Assembly: GCA_946487895.1 (NCBI GenBank) | Contig: CAMLUO010000010.1 | Location: 1 to 32,471 of the forward strand | Length of the DNA: 32,471 bases | Reading direction: 5' to 3' | Origin: an uncultured Clostridium sp. | GTDB lineage: Bacteria > Bacillota > Clostridia > TANB77 > CAG-508 | Shown here: positions 9,285 through 17,176 of the stretch, one piece after another | How the letters are laid out: the number at the start of each line of letters is the position of its first letter | How positions within the stretch are numbered: position 1 is the first letter of the stretch | Made by a program: the position numbers and the translations under genes | Notes under the pieces: generated by a model | The model's input: the letters and a program-made list of their open reading frames with translations, nothing else | Databases searched by the model: none | What the model was told of the DNA's origin: nothing

Positions 9285-9291
9285 GAAATAG
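9265..9291 (+). CDS. Possible eight-codon leader peptide upstream of cas5
   Basis: ATG 9265 is correctly spaced from AAAGGAG (9249-9255) and reads MKFSLYEK to a TAG at 9289-9291, two bases before the cas5 ATG. cas5 has no purine-rich ribosome binding site of its own, so translation of this mini-frame could deliver ribosomes to cas5. This is inferred from position only. It may instead be an accidental by-product of the hairpin. Confidence 0.3.
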   Translation: MKFSLYEK

Positions 9292-9293
9292 AA

Positions 9294-9944
9294 ATGAAAA
9301 TTTTAAAATTAAAACTATTTCAAGAAACAGCATGTTATAAAAAGCCATTTGCATTTAAAGTAGCAGAGACATACCCTTTGCCACCATATTCAACTATAAT
9401 AGGAATGTTTCATAAAATAATAGGTGCAAAATCAGGAGAATACTTTCCAATGAATATATCTGTGCAAGGAAATTATGAAAGTATATTTAGTAATTATCAA
9501 AATTTAAGAATGTTCAAAGGAAAAGACCAAGTAACAGCAATGCCAAGAAATGTTCATCAACTTTTAAATATAGAACTATTAATACATTTAAAGGCAGATA
9601 ATGAAATAGTAGATAAAATCTACGATAATATAATAAATGGAAAAGAAACTTTTACATTAGGAAGAAATGAAGATTTAGTGAAACTAGAAGATATAAAATA
9701 TGTAAACAATATATTGATAGGACAAGGAAAAATGGAAAAGTACAGTGCATATGTTCCAAAAAATATATGTGAAAAAGAAATGTTAAATGGTATAAATTAT
9801 AGATTAAACACAACATATATAATAGAAAACGAATTAAGAAAATGGAATAAAGTAGATGTAAAATATGTAGAAAAAGATGTAAATAATATATTAGAAGAAA
9901 CAGAAAAAGATGAAGATGGAGAACTTATATTTTTTTATAAATAA
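9294..9944 (+). CDS. cas5: Type I-B Cascade subunit Cas5
   Basis: Cas5 caps the 5' handle of crRNA in Cascade. The 216-aa protein has a short beta-strand opening MKILKLKLFQETACYKKP followed by the motif YPLPPYSTIIGMFHKIIG, typical of Cas5 (Cas5t branch), in which a Pro-rich turn leads into the first RRM-fold helix. The gene is intact. It lies between cas7 and cas3. Its ATG lacks a clear ribosome binding site and is preceded by a hairpin with an eight-codon reading frame, suggesting coupled or restricted translation. No catalytic residues are expected in this subfamily; the sequence shows no Cas6-like replacement. Confidence 0.82.
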   Translation: MKILKLKLFQETACYKKPFAFKVAETYPLPPYSTIIGMFHKIIGAKSGEYFPMNISVQGNYESIFSNYQNLRMFKGKDQVTAMPRNVHQLLNIELLIHLKADNEIVDKIYDNIINGKETFTLGRNEDLVKLEDIKYVNNILIGQGKMEKYSAYVPKNICEKEMLNGINYRLNTTYIIENELRKWNKVDVKYVEKDVNNILEETEKDEDGELIFFYK

Positions 9945-9975
9945 TATAAAAATTCAAGAAAGGACAAATTGAATA

Positions 9976-12150
9976 ATGGGTTACGCAAAAACCAAAAACT
10001 TAGAAACAATAAAAGAACATACAGATAGACTATTAGAAAATTTAAAAATATTAAGAAAAATATATGGAAAAGAAATAGTAAAGGTAATTAACATTGATAA
10101 AAAAAGATTTTGGGAGTTACTTGAAATAATATGCAAATACCATGATATAGGAAAAGTATATACACCATTTCAAAATATAATACGAAATAAATTATGAAAA
10201 CCACCAATACAAACAAAATTTAGTTATGAGATTTTAAAACATGAACAATTATCACCAATATTTATACCAGTAGAAAAATATAAGTTAACAAAAGATGAAA
10301 AATTATTAGTATATCAAGTAATATATTATCATCATGAAAGAGAAAGAAAAGAGATAAATATCCAATATCTAGAAGAAGTAATAAAAGAAGATATAGAACC
10401 AAGAATAGAAGAAATAAAAGAAGAATTTGGTTATGAAATAGAAGATGATTTAGATATTAGTTTTATTAAATATATTAGAAATAGAATAAAAGAAAGTAAT
10501 AAATTGTACATAGAGTATTGTCTTTTAAAAGGGCTACTACACAGACTAGACCATAGCAGTTCAGCTAATTTAAAAATAGAAGATGACACATTAGAAAACA
10601 TAGCAGATTTTATAGATGTATTTATAACTAACAAATCTAGTCAACCAAATAAATTACAAAAATTTAGCAAAGAAAATAAAAATGAAAATTTAGTTGTGAT
10701 AGGATCAACAGGAGTAGGTAAAACAGAATCAGCACTATATTGGAGCAATGGAGGAAAAACATTTTTTACATTACCATTAAGAACAAGTATAAATGCAATG
10801 TATGATAGAATTGAAAATACAATTGGATATAAACATGTAGGGTTATTACACTCAACAGCATTAGAATATTTAGAAGAAAAAGAAGAATTTGAAAATGAAG
10901 AAGAAAAATATAATCAATCTAAAAATTTATGTGAGAAAATCACAACATGTACAATAGACCAAATATTTCCTTTTGTCTTTAAATATAAAGGATATGAAAA
11001 AATATATGCAACTTTAGCATATTCAAAAATTGTGATAGATGAGGTCCAAGCATATTCACCAGAAATAGTTGCAGTTATACTAAAAGGATTAGAAATGATA
11101 AATAAAATAGGTGGAAAATTCATGTTAATGACAGCAACATTGCCAAGGATATATAAAGAAGAATTAGAAAAGAGAGGAATAAATTTCAAATTTGAACAAT
11201 ATTTAAAGCCAGTAAAAAGACATAAAATAAAATTAGAAGAAAAAGAAATTATAGAAGATTTAGAAAATATAAAGAAAAAAGCAAAAAAGAAAAAAGTTTT
11301 AATAATTGCCAATACTGTAAACAAAGCAATAGAAATATATTTGAAATTAAAAAAACAAGGTACAAAAAATATTAATTTATTACATTCAAGGTTTATATAT
11401 AATGATAGAAGTAAAAAAGAAAAAAGAATAAAAGAATTTTCTAATAATAAAGATGAAAAAGGAATATGGATAACAACACAAATAGTAGAAGCATCAATAG
11501 ATATAGACTTTGATTACTTATATACAGAAATGTCAACACTAGATAGTTTATTCCAAAGGTTAGGGAGATGTTATAGAAATAGGGAATATGAAGGAAAAAA
11601 AGCTAATATACACATATATACGAAAAACACAAGTGGAATAAAATACATATATGATGAAGAAATAAACCAAAAGAGTATAGAACTATTAAAAAAATATGAT
11701 GAAAAAATATTAGAAGAAACAACAAAAGTAGAATTAGTAGATAAGTTATATTCAAAAGAAACGTTAGAAGGTACAAAATTTTTAGATGAATTTATATCTG
11801 GAAGAAATGCATTAGAAAATATATTAGACTATAAAACAAGCAAAAAAGTGGCACAGAAATTATTAAGAAATATAGAAAATGTAAATGTAATTCCTAAAAA
11901 TATATATGAACAAAATTTAGATTTATTTAAGGAATATAAAAGAGAAAATAAAGATTATGCAAGAAAAAGTATGTTAAAAAGAAAAATAGATAAATTAACA
12001 ATTTCTATAACTGAAAAAACAAGATGGAGAATTAATGATAGATTAACAGTTAATCCATATTACAAAGAAATTTTCATAGCAGATTTAAAATATAATGATG
12101 AAACAGGATTATTGTTAGAAAAAGATGAAGAATATGAATTGAGAATATAG
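9976..12150 (+). pseudogene. cas3: CRISPR helicase-nuclease Cas3 with in-frame TGA in the HD domain
   Basis: Cas3 unwinds and degrades DNA after Cascade binding. The HD nuclease residues are H15, H56-D57 (YHDIGK), H89 (KHEQLSP) and H119-H120 (YHHERE). The helicase has Walker A GSTGVGKT (243-250), DEVQ (355-358), TATLPR and QRLGRCYR from 527. The whole 724-codon frame is open except for a TGA at 10195-10197 (codon 74), which falls between the second and third HD motifs. No well-placed restart is visible, so a full nuclease-helicase could not be made without readthrough. A single base change from GGA or TGG is the simplest explanation. The last codons and the stop lie inside the first CRISPR repeat. 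cas6, cas1, cas2 and cas4 do not follow. Confidence 0.85.
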
Positions 12151-12498
12151 GTATATTAGAATGTAAACAAAAATAATTTATATGTTGAATTGTCCAGTAA
12201 GGCATTTTTAATATGAATATATTAGAATGTAAATTTGTCTGTATAGCCTGTTACATCTGCTAAATATTCTGTATTAATATAAATATACTAGAATGTAAAT
12301 AAAGGATCGTATGTTAGAAGGTAATCTTGTGTGCTTGGGTATTAATATAAATATATTAGAATGTAAATATTAAAAAATTTTTTGCAGTTGCAGGAACAGC
12401 ACCGTATTAATATAAGTATATTAGAATGTAAATACGATTATTACACCAAAAATTGAGGATGTACTTAAATATTAATATGAATATATTAGAAATAAATC
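12139..12498 (+). CRISPR. CRISPR array, six 30-base repeats and five spacers
   Basis: Repeats lie at 12139-12168, 12205-12234, 12271-12300, 12339-12368, 12404-12433 and 12469-12498. Spacers are 36, 36, 38, 35 and 35 bases. The core repeats 3-5 share GTATTAATATAA at the left and TTAGAATGTAAAT at the right. Repeat 1 matches at about 24 of 30 positions, with changes mainly in its left half; repeat 6 is degraded at its right end, as is usual for the leader-distal copy. The repeat's right end, ending in GAATGTAAAT, would give the crRNA 5' handle, so the array should be read on the plus strand, co-directional with cas3. There is no AT-rich leader: repeat 1 overlaps the cas3 3' end. I see no match of the spacers to this window. 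Confidence 0.93.
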
Positions 12499-12508
12499 TC
12501 AAAAACAT

Positions 12509-12537
12509 TTGACAAAAATAAGTATTTAATAGATAAT
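12509..12537 (+). promoter_or_regulatory. Promoter of glgP
   Basis: TTGACA at 12509-12514, a 17-base spacer, and GATAAT at 12532-12537. It starts 10 bases after the last CRISPR repeat and is the likely promoter of glgP, about 85 bases upstream of its start. Confidence 0.75.
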
Positions 12538-12621
12538 ATAAATATCAAAAAAGCAAAAGAAATTAAAAACACAAAAAAGAAAAAAATAGATAAATAAAAA
12601 ACAAAGGAGGAACAAAAGAAA

Positions 12622-15189
12622 ATGTACATATTTAATAGAATAACAGTAAACCCACAATTACCAAAAAGGATAGAAAAACTATCAGAAATATCAAACAACT
12701 TATGGTGGTCATGGAACACAGAATTCCTAAGACTATTCCAAAAAATCGATAGAGACTTATGGGAGCAATCAAACAAAAACCCAATCAAATTTTTAAAACA
12801 TGTATCACAAGAAAGACTAGAATTAGCAGCAAAAGATATAACCTTCCTAAAAGAATACGACAAAGTAGTAGACCATTATGAAGGATATATGAATAGCAAA
12901 AATACATGGTTCTCAAGCAAATACCCAGAAAACAAAAAAGATTTAATTGCATACTTTTCAGCAGAATATGGACTAGACCAAACAATACCAATCTATTCAG
13001 GAGGATTAGGTATTTTATCTGGTGACCATTTAAAATCTGCAAGTGACTTGGGAATTCCATTGGTGGGAGTAGGTTTATTATATAAACACGGATACTTCAA
13101 ACAAAAAATAAATGGATATGGAATCCAAGAAACAGAAAACAATGGAATAGATTTATACGATTTACCAATAAATCCTGTAAAAGATGATAAAGGAGAAGAC
13201 TTAACAATATTTGTTAAATTTCCAAAAAGAAGATTATACCTAAAAGTATGGCAAATAAATGTAGGAAGAGTAAAACTATATCTATTAGACTCAGACATTG
13301 ATAAAAACCATCAAGAAGATAGAAACGTAACATTACAACTTTATGGTGGAGACCAAGAAATGAGAATTAGACAAGAAATTGTTTTAGGACAAGGTGGAGT
13401 AGAGTTATTAACAAAATATCTACATTTAAATCCAACAGTATACCATATGAATGAAGGACATTCAGCATTCTTGAATTTAGAAGTAATTAAAAACTTAATA
13501 AAAGAAAAACAAATATCTTTTGATATGGCAAAAGATATAGCAAGTTCAAAAACAGTATTTACAACACATACACCAGTACCAGCAGGAAATGACATATTCC
13601 CAATAGCTTTAGTTGAAAAATACTTCAAAGATTTCTGGCCAAGATTAGGACTATCAAGGGAAGAATTCTTAAAATTAGGAATGAAACCAGGACCAGACCT
13701 AGAAGAAGGATTCAATATGGGAATATTAGCATTAAAAATAGCTGGAAAGAAAAATGGAGTAAGTAAATTACATGGAGCTGTTTCAAGAGAACTATTTAGC
13801 GAAGTATGGCCAAACATTGCGGCAAATGAATCGCCAATTGGATATGTAACAAATGGAATTCACACATGTTCATGGCTTGCACCAAGAATGAAAGAATTAT
13901 ACAACAAATACTTAATTCCATATTGGCAAGATAACATTCATCAAAATCATGTGTGGGAAAAAATCAGAAACATTCCAGATGAAAAATTATGGAGTGTACA
14001 TGTTGACCAGAAGAAAAAATTAATAAAACTTGTAAAAGAAAGTACAATGGAAAGATTAAGACGTTGTGGATATGGATATGAAGAGATAAATGAAATTATT
14101 TCAAAACTAAATCCAGAAAACTTAACAATAGGATTTGCAAGAAGATTTGCAACATATAAAAGAGCAACATTAATATTTAAAGATTTAGAAAGAATTACAC
14201 AAATATTAAATAATAGTGAAAGACCAATACAAATAATATTTGCAGGAAAAGCACACCCAGCAGATAAAGAAGGACAAGATTTAATAAAATATATACATGA
14301 GATATCAATGATGCCACAATTCAAAGGAAAAATCTTCTTATTAGAAAACTATAACATAGCAATGTCAAGATACCTAATTAGTGGAGTTGATGTATGGTTA
14401 AATAATCCAAGAAGACCAATGGAAGCATCAGGAACATCAGGACAAAAAGCATCAGTAAATGGAGTAATAAACTTCAGCGTGCTAGATGGATGGTGGGCAG
14501 AAGGATATACTCAAAGCAATGGATGGACAATTGGAACAAACGCAGAATATGATTCATATGAAGCACAAGATGTTGCAGATAGCCAAAGTATGTATCATAC
14601 ATTAGAAGAAAAGATAATACCAACATATTATGAAAAAGATAAAAATGGAATATCTAAAAAATGGCTAGAGATAATGAAAAACTCAATAATAACAACAGGA
14701 GGAAAATATAGTACATCAAGAATGTTGGTAGATTACACAAACCAATATTATATACCACTATGTAATCTAACTAAAAAATATTACGAAAATATGGATAATG
14801 TAGCAGAATTCAATTCATGGAAAAAAGACTTATATACAAACTGGAAAGATATAAAGATTACACAAACAAACAATTTAGATAATATAACAATTGATGCTGG
14901 AAATAACATTGATGTAAGTTGTGAAGTAGAGTTACCGAATATTGATGTAGAAAATGTAACAGTAGAAGTATATTATGGAAAAATATTAGAAAATGGAATT
15001 GTAGAAGATGTATCTATAATACCTATGAAATTAGAAGAACAAGACGAAGAAAATAAAAAATATTATTTCACAGCAAAAATAGAATTAACAACAGGTGGAA
15101 ATTATGGATATACATTCCGTGTAATGCCAAAACATGAAATGCTACTAGAACCAGCAAACTTAGACTTAGTAAAATGGATAACAAAATAG
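12622..15189 (+). CDS. glgP: Alpha-glucan (glycogen) phosphorylase, GT35 family with DUF3417 N-terminus
   Basis: Phosphorolyses alpha-1,4-glucans to glucose-1-phosphate with a PLP cofactor in the cytoplasm. The N-terminus with NPQLPKRIEKLSEISNNLWW and SWN is the DUF3417 domain typical of the Thermotoga/archaeal-type enzyme. The core includes FSAEYGLDQTIPIYSGGLG, HMNEGHSAF and TTHTPVPAGNDIFP. The PLP site is EASGTSGQKASVNG with Lys609, followed by LDGWWAEGY. The 855-aa length fits this subfamily. AAAGGAGG lies at 12603-12610. It is a lone gene with its own promoter between the CRISPR array and the infC operon, so it is not functionally tied to either. The ROK sugar kinase at 30966 could share its sugar pool, but that is only inference. 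Confidence 0.94.
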   Translation: MYIFNRITVNPQLPKRIEKLSEISNNLWWSWNTEFLRLFQKIDRDLWEQSNKNPIKFLKHVSQERLELAAKDITFLKEYDKVVDHYEGYMNSKNTWFSSKYPENKKDLIAYFSAEYGLDQTIPIYSGGLGILSGDHLKSASDLGIPLVGVGLLYKHGYFKQKINGYGIQETENNGIDLYDLPINPVKDDKGEDLTIFVKFPKRRLYLKVWQINVGRVKLYLLDSDIDKNHQEDRNVTLQLYGGDQEMRIRQEIVLGQGGVELLTKYLHLNPTVYHMNEGHSAFLNLEVIKNLIKEKQISFDMAKDIASSKTVFTTHTPVPAGNDIFPIALVEKYFKDFWPRLGLSREEFLKLGMKPGPDLEEGFNMGILALKIAGKKNGVSKLHGAVSRELFSEVWPNIAANESPIGYVTNGIHTCSWLAPRMKELYNKYLIPYWQDNIHQNHVWEKIRNIPDEKLWSVHVDQKKKLIKLVKESTMERLRRCGYGYEEINEIISKLNPENLTIGFARRFATYKRATLIFKDLERITQILNNSERPIQIIFAGKAHPADKEGQDLIKYIHEISMMPQFKGKIFLLENYNIAMSRYLISGVDVWLNNPRRPMEASGTSGQKASVNGVINFSVLDGWWAEGYTQSNGWTIGTNAEYDSYEAQDVADSQSMYHTLEEKIIPTYYEKDKNGISKKWLEIMKNSIITTGGKYSTSRMLVDYTNQYYIPLCNLTKKYYENMDNVAEFNSWKKDLYTNWKDIKITQTNNLDNITIDAGNNIDVSCEVELPNIDVENVTVEVYYGKILENGIVEDVSIIPMKLEEQDEENKKYYFTAKIELTTGGNYGYTFRVMPKHEMLLEPANLDLVKWITK

Positions 15190-15199
15190 AAAAAAAGGC

Positions 15200-15229
15200 T
15201 TGACAAATATCAAAAAGATAGTGTATAAT
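15200..15229 (+). promoter_or_regulatory. Promoter of the infC-rpmI-rplT operon
   Basis: TTGACA at 15200-15205, an 18-base spacer, and TATAAT at 15224-15229: both hexamers are perfect. It lies directly after glgP and drives a leader of about 155 bases before infC. Confidence 0.85.
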
Positions 15230-15235
15230 ATTTAT

Positions 15236-15372
15236 CGTTACAAGAAGAAGTCAAGCTTCTCACCTTATCTAAAAGGAAAAAGGTTAGAAATTAAATATTT
15301 TAGTATGTAGAAGATTATAGCTATTTACTATGGTATTTTGAATTTGACTTGTAACAAAAGTCAAATTTTTTT
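15236..15372 (+). promoter_or_regulatory. L20-type leader RNA with attenuator before infC
   Basis: In Firmicutes the infC-rpmI-rplT operon is repressed by L20 binding its own leader and causing premature termination. The region here has the expected layout: structured sequence containing AAGCTTCTCACCTTATC and a pairing AGG-rich partner, then a 10-base stem (15341-15350 with 15358-15367) running into a T tract to 15372. The terminator lies just before the infC ribosome binding site, so it must be conditional. Assignment to the Rfam L20 leader is by position and layout; I could not run a covariance model. Confidence 0.7.
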
Positions 15373-15393
15373 AATTTATTGGAGGTGTTTTAT

Positions 15394-15909
15394 ATAAAAC
15401 AGGAATTACCAATCAACAGACAAATTAGAGCAAAAGAAGTTCAATTAATTGGAGAAACAGGAGAAAAATTAGGAGTTGTATCATTTCAAGATGCTTTATC
15501 AAAGGCAGAAGACAAGAACTTAGACTTAGTATTAGTAGCGCCAAATTCTAATCCACCAGTTTGTAAAATAATGAACTATGGAAAATACAAATTTGAGCAA
15601 GCAAAAAAAGAAAAAGAAGCTAAGAAAAAACAAAAAGTTCTTGAAGTAAAAGAAATAAGAGTAACTCCAAACATTGAAGAACATGATTTTGGATTCAAAG
15701 CAAAAAATGCAAGAAAGTTTATTGAAGACGGAAACAAAGTAAAAATCACAGTTCGCTTTAGAGGAAGAGAAGTAAACAACTCAAAAGCAGGAGAAAACGT
15801 TTTAAATAAATTTATCTCAGCATTAGAAGATGTTGCGAATGTAGAAAAAGCACCAAAATTAGAAGGTAGAAATATGTTTACAATTTTAGCTAAAAAAACA
15901 GAAAAATAA
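15394..15909 (+). CDS. infC: Translation initiation factor IF-3, probable AUA start
   Basis: IF-3 binds the 30S subunit and proofreads the start codon and initiator tRNA. The protein reads KQELPINRQIRAKEVQLIGE, then VSFQDALSKAEDKNLDLVLVAPNSNPPVCKIMNYGK (N-domain), a Lys-rich linker, and the C-domain KEIRVTPNIEEHDFGFKAKNARKF. GGAGGTG at 15381-15387 is six bases from an ATA at 15394. The in-frame TTG 15379 lies before, and GTG 15385 inside, that ribosome binding site, so neither is plausible, and no ATG is near. IF-3 genes are known to use AUU or similar rare starts that IF-3 itself discriminates against, giving feedback control. The product from 15394 is 171 aa, typical for the family. rpmI and rplT follow. 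Confidence 0.95.
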   Translation: MKQELPINRQIRAKEVQLIGETGEKLGVVSFQDALSKAEDKNLDLVLVAPNSNPPVCKIMNYGKYKFEQAKKEKEAKKKQKVLEVKEIRVTPNIEEHDFGFKAKNARKFIEDGNKVKITVRFRGREVNNSKAGENVLNKFISALEDVANVEKAPKLEGRNMFTILAKKTEK

Positions 15910-15982
15910 TTGATAATATAAAATATTAAAACAATTAAAAATCTGTTAATATAAAGTTATAAAACGAAAGGAGCGAATAACT

Positions 15983-16186
15983 ATGCCAAAATTAAAAACA
16001 AATAAAGCTGCTAAAAAAAGATATTCATTAACAGCTACAGGTAAAGTTAAAAGAACAAAATCAAACAGAAGACATTTACTTGCAAACAAAACAAGTAGAC
16101 AAAAAAAATCAGGAAAAATTCAAAATGCTTATGCAGATAAAACATGTGAAAACACAATCAAAAAATTATTACCTTACGGTAATTAA
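15983..16186 (+). CDS. rpmI: 50S ribosomal protein L35
   Basis: Small basic protein of the large ribosomal subunit, 67 aa. It begins MPKLKTNKAAKKRYSLTATG, continues KVKRTKSNRRHLLANKTSRQKK, and ends in KKLLPYGN; the family normally ends near YGN. GAAAGGAGCG precedes the ATG. It is the middle gene of infC-rpmI-rplT. The gap to rplT is 126 bases and contains an extra hairpin element. Confidence 0.97.
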   Translation: MPKLKTNKAAKKRYSLTATGKVKRTKSNRRHLLANKTSRQKKSGKIQNAYADKTCENTIKKLLPYGN

Positions 16187-16233
16187 TTAAGTAGAAAGTA
16201 TAATAAGAATTAATCAATAATTCACAAGGGGAG

Positions 16234-16283
16234 GGGACATTCCTTAAACCAAGTGGAAATGACAAGGGGGAAAGGTGTGTCCC
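16234..16283. repeat. GGGGAC-type imperfect hairpin between rpmI and rplT
   Basis: 16234-16245 (GGGACATTCCTT) pairs with 16272-16283 (AAGGTGTGTCCC) at 10 of 12 positions around a 26-base loop with a local G run. It is much more G-rich than its surroundings and resembles the end motif of the palindrome at 4704. It may be a small mobile-type repeat, but could also take part in L20 autoregulation. Confidence 0.45.
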
Positions 16284-16312
16284 ATGTCGAAAAGAAGAAG
16301 GAGGGAATATAA

Positions 16313-16663
16313 ATGGCAAGAGTAAAAACAGCAAGAACAACAAGAGCAAGACATAAAAAAGTATTAAAACAAGCAAAAGGATACTATGGTGCAAAACATT
16401 ATAGATTTAGAAATGCAAACCAAGCAGTTATGAAATCTTTATCATATGCATATGTTGGAAGAAAAGATAAAAAGAGTAATTTTAGAAAATTATGGATAGC
16501 AAGAATAAATGCAGCAGCAAGAATGAATGGAATAACATATAGCAAAATGATAGCAGGATTAAAGAAAGCAAATGTTACAATTAACAGAAAAATGTTAGCT
16601 GAAATTGCAGTAACTGATCCAAAAGCATTCACAGAAATAGCTGAAATAGCTAAAAAAGCATAA
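16313..16663 (+). CDS. rplT: 50S ribosomal protein L20
   Basis: L20 binds 23S rRNA early in 50S assembly and, in Firmicutes, represses its own operon through the infC leader. The 116-aa product begins [20 protein letters not shown], followed by [34 protein letters not shown] and the globular C-domain with [24 protein letters not shown] precedes the ATG. It closes the operon before a bidirectional terminator. Confidence 0.97.
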   Translation: MARVKTARTTRARHKKVLKQAKGYYGAKHYRFRNANQAVMKSLSYAYVGRKDKKSNFRKLWIARINAAARMNGITYSKMIAGLKKANVTINRKMLAEIAVTDPKAFTEIAEIAKKA

Positions 16664-16696
16664 ACTATAAAATTAAATTATTGAGATAAAAAATAA

Positions 16697-16749
16697 AGCT
16701 ATATTATTTTAGAAAACACAAATTATAAAATAAATAGCTCTATTTTTTT
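16697..16749. terminator. Probable bidirectional terminator between rplT and spoVAE
   Basis: 16697-16710 pairs with 16727-16739 with a one-base bulge, followed by a T tract to 16749 on the plus strand. The flank on the other side is A-rich, giving a T-rich tail on the minus strand as well. It separates convergent rplT and spoVAE. Confidence 0.65.
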
Positions 16750-16757
16750 GCTTAAAA

Positions 16758-17150
16758 TTACTGCTTTTTCATTTTAGGTTTAGAAATGAGTGCAGCTAGA
16801 TATCCGAAAAATATAGCAGCAGCAATGCCACCTGCAGCAGCCTTAACACCACCTACAAAAGCACCAACTAGACCCATTTCTTGAACAGCCTCAATAGCAC
16901 CTTTAGCCAAATTATAGCCAAAACCAGTCAAAGGAACAGTAGCACCAGCTCCAGCAAAATCAACCAAATATTGATAAACACCAAGCCCGCCTAAAATGGC
17001 TCCAGTTGTAACAAAAATAACCAAAATCTTAGCAGGAGTTAATTTTGTTTTATCAATTAAAATCTGACCAATTACACAAATAATTCCAGCAGTAACAAAA
17101 CATTTTAATAATACTGTCCAATCAAAAACATTAGCCCAATTAATATCCAT
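16758..17150 (-). CDS. spoVAE: Stage V sporulation protein AE
   Basis: Small membrane protein of the SpoVA channel, which takes up calcium-dipicolinate into the spore and releases it on germination. The 130-aa product begins MDINWANVFDWTVLLKCFVT and has about four hydrophobic segments, with the conserved stretch GAGATVPLTGFGYNLAKGAIE near the middle, shared in form with SpoVAC. The start is taken at ATG 17150, with AGGAAAGG at 17161-17168 on the minus strand, rather than a longer frame with no ribosome binding site. It is the last gene of the spoVAC-D-E set, 26 bases after spoVAD. Confidence 0.92.
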   Translation of the reverse strand: MDINWANVFDWTVLLKCFVTAGIICVIGQILIDKTKLTPAKILVIFVTTGAILGGLGVYQYLVDFAGAGATVPLTGFGYNLAKGAIEAVQEMGLVGAFVGGVKAAAGGIAAAIFFGYLAALISKPKMKKQ

Positions 17151-17176
17151 AATAACAAATCCTTTCCTAATCCCTG

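Noticed and set aside
10195..10197. Reassignment of TGA to a sense codon as the cause of the cas3 interruption
   Set aside because: TGA serves as a true stop in rsmB and in the pilM-pilN fusion, where ATGA overlaps the next start; all other genes end cleanly at TAA or TAG.
10504..12150. A separate Cas3' helicase gene starting at TTG 10504
   Set aside because: The frame is the same as the upstream HD part and stays open from 10198 on; there is no ribosome binding site, and HD motifs lie between the stop and this TTG.
12169..12468. Self-targeting spacers
   Set aside because: I see no match between any of the five spacers and other sequence in this window; a whole-genome and phage search would be needed to say more.
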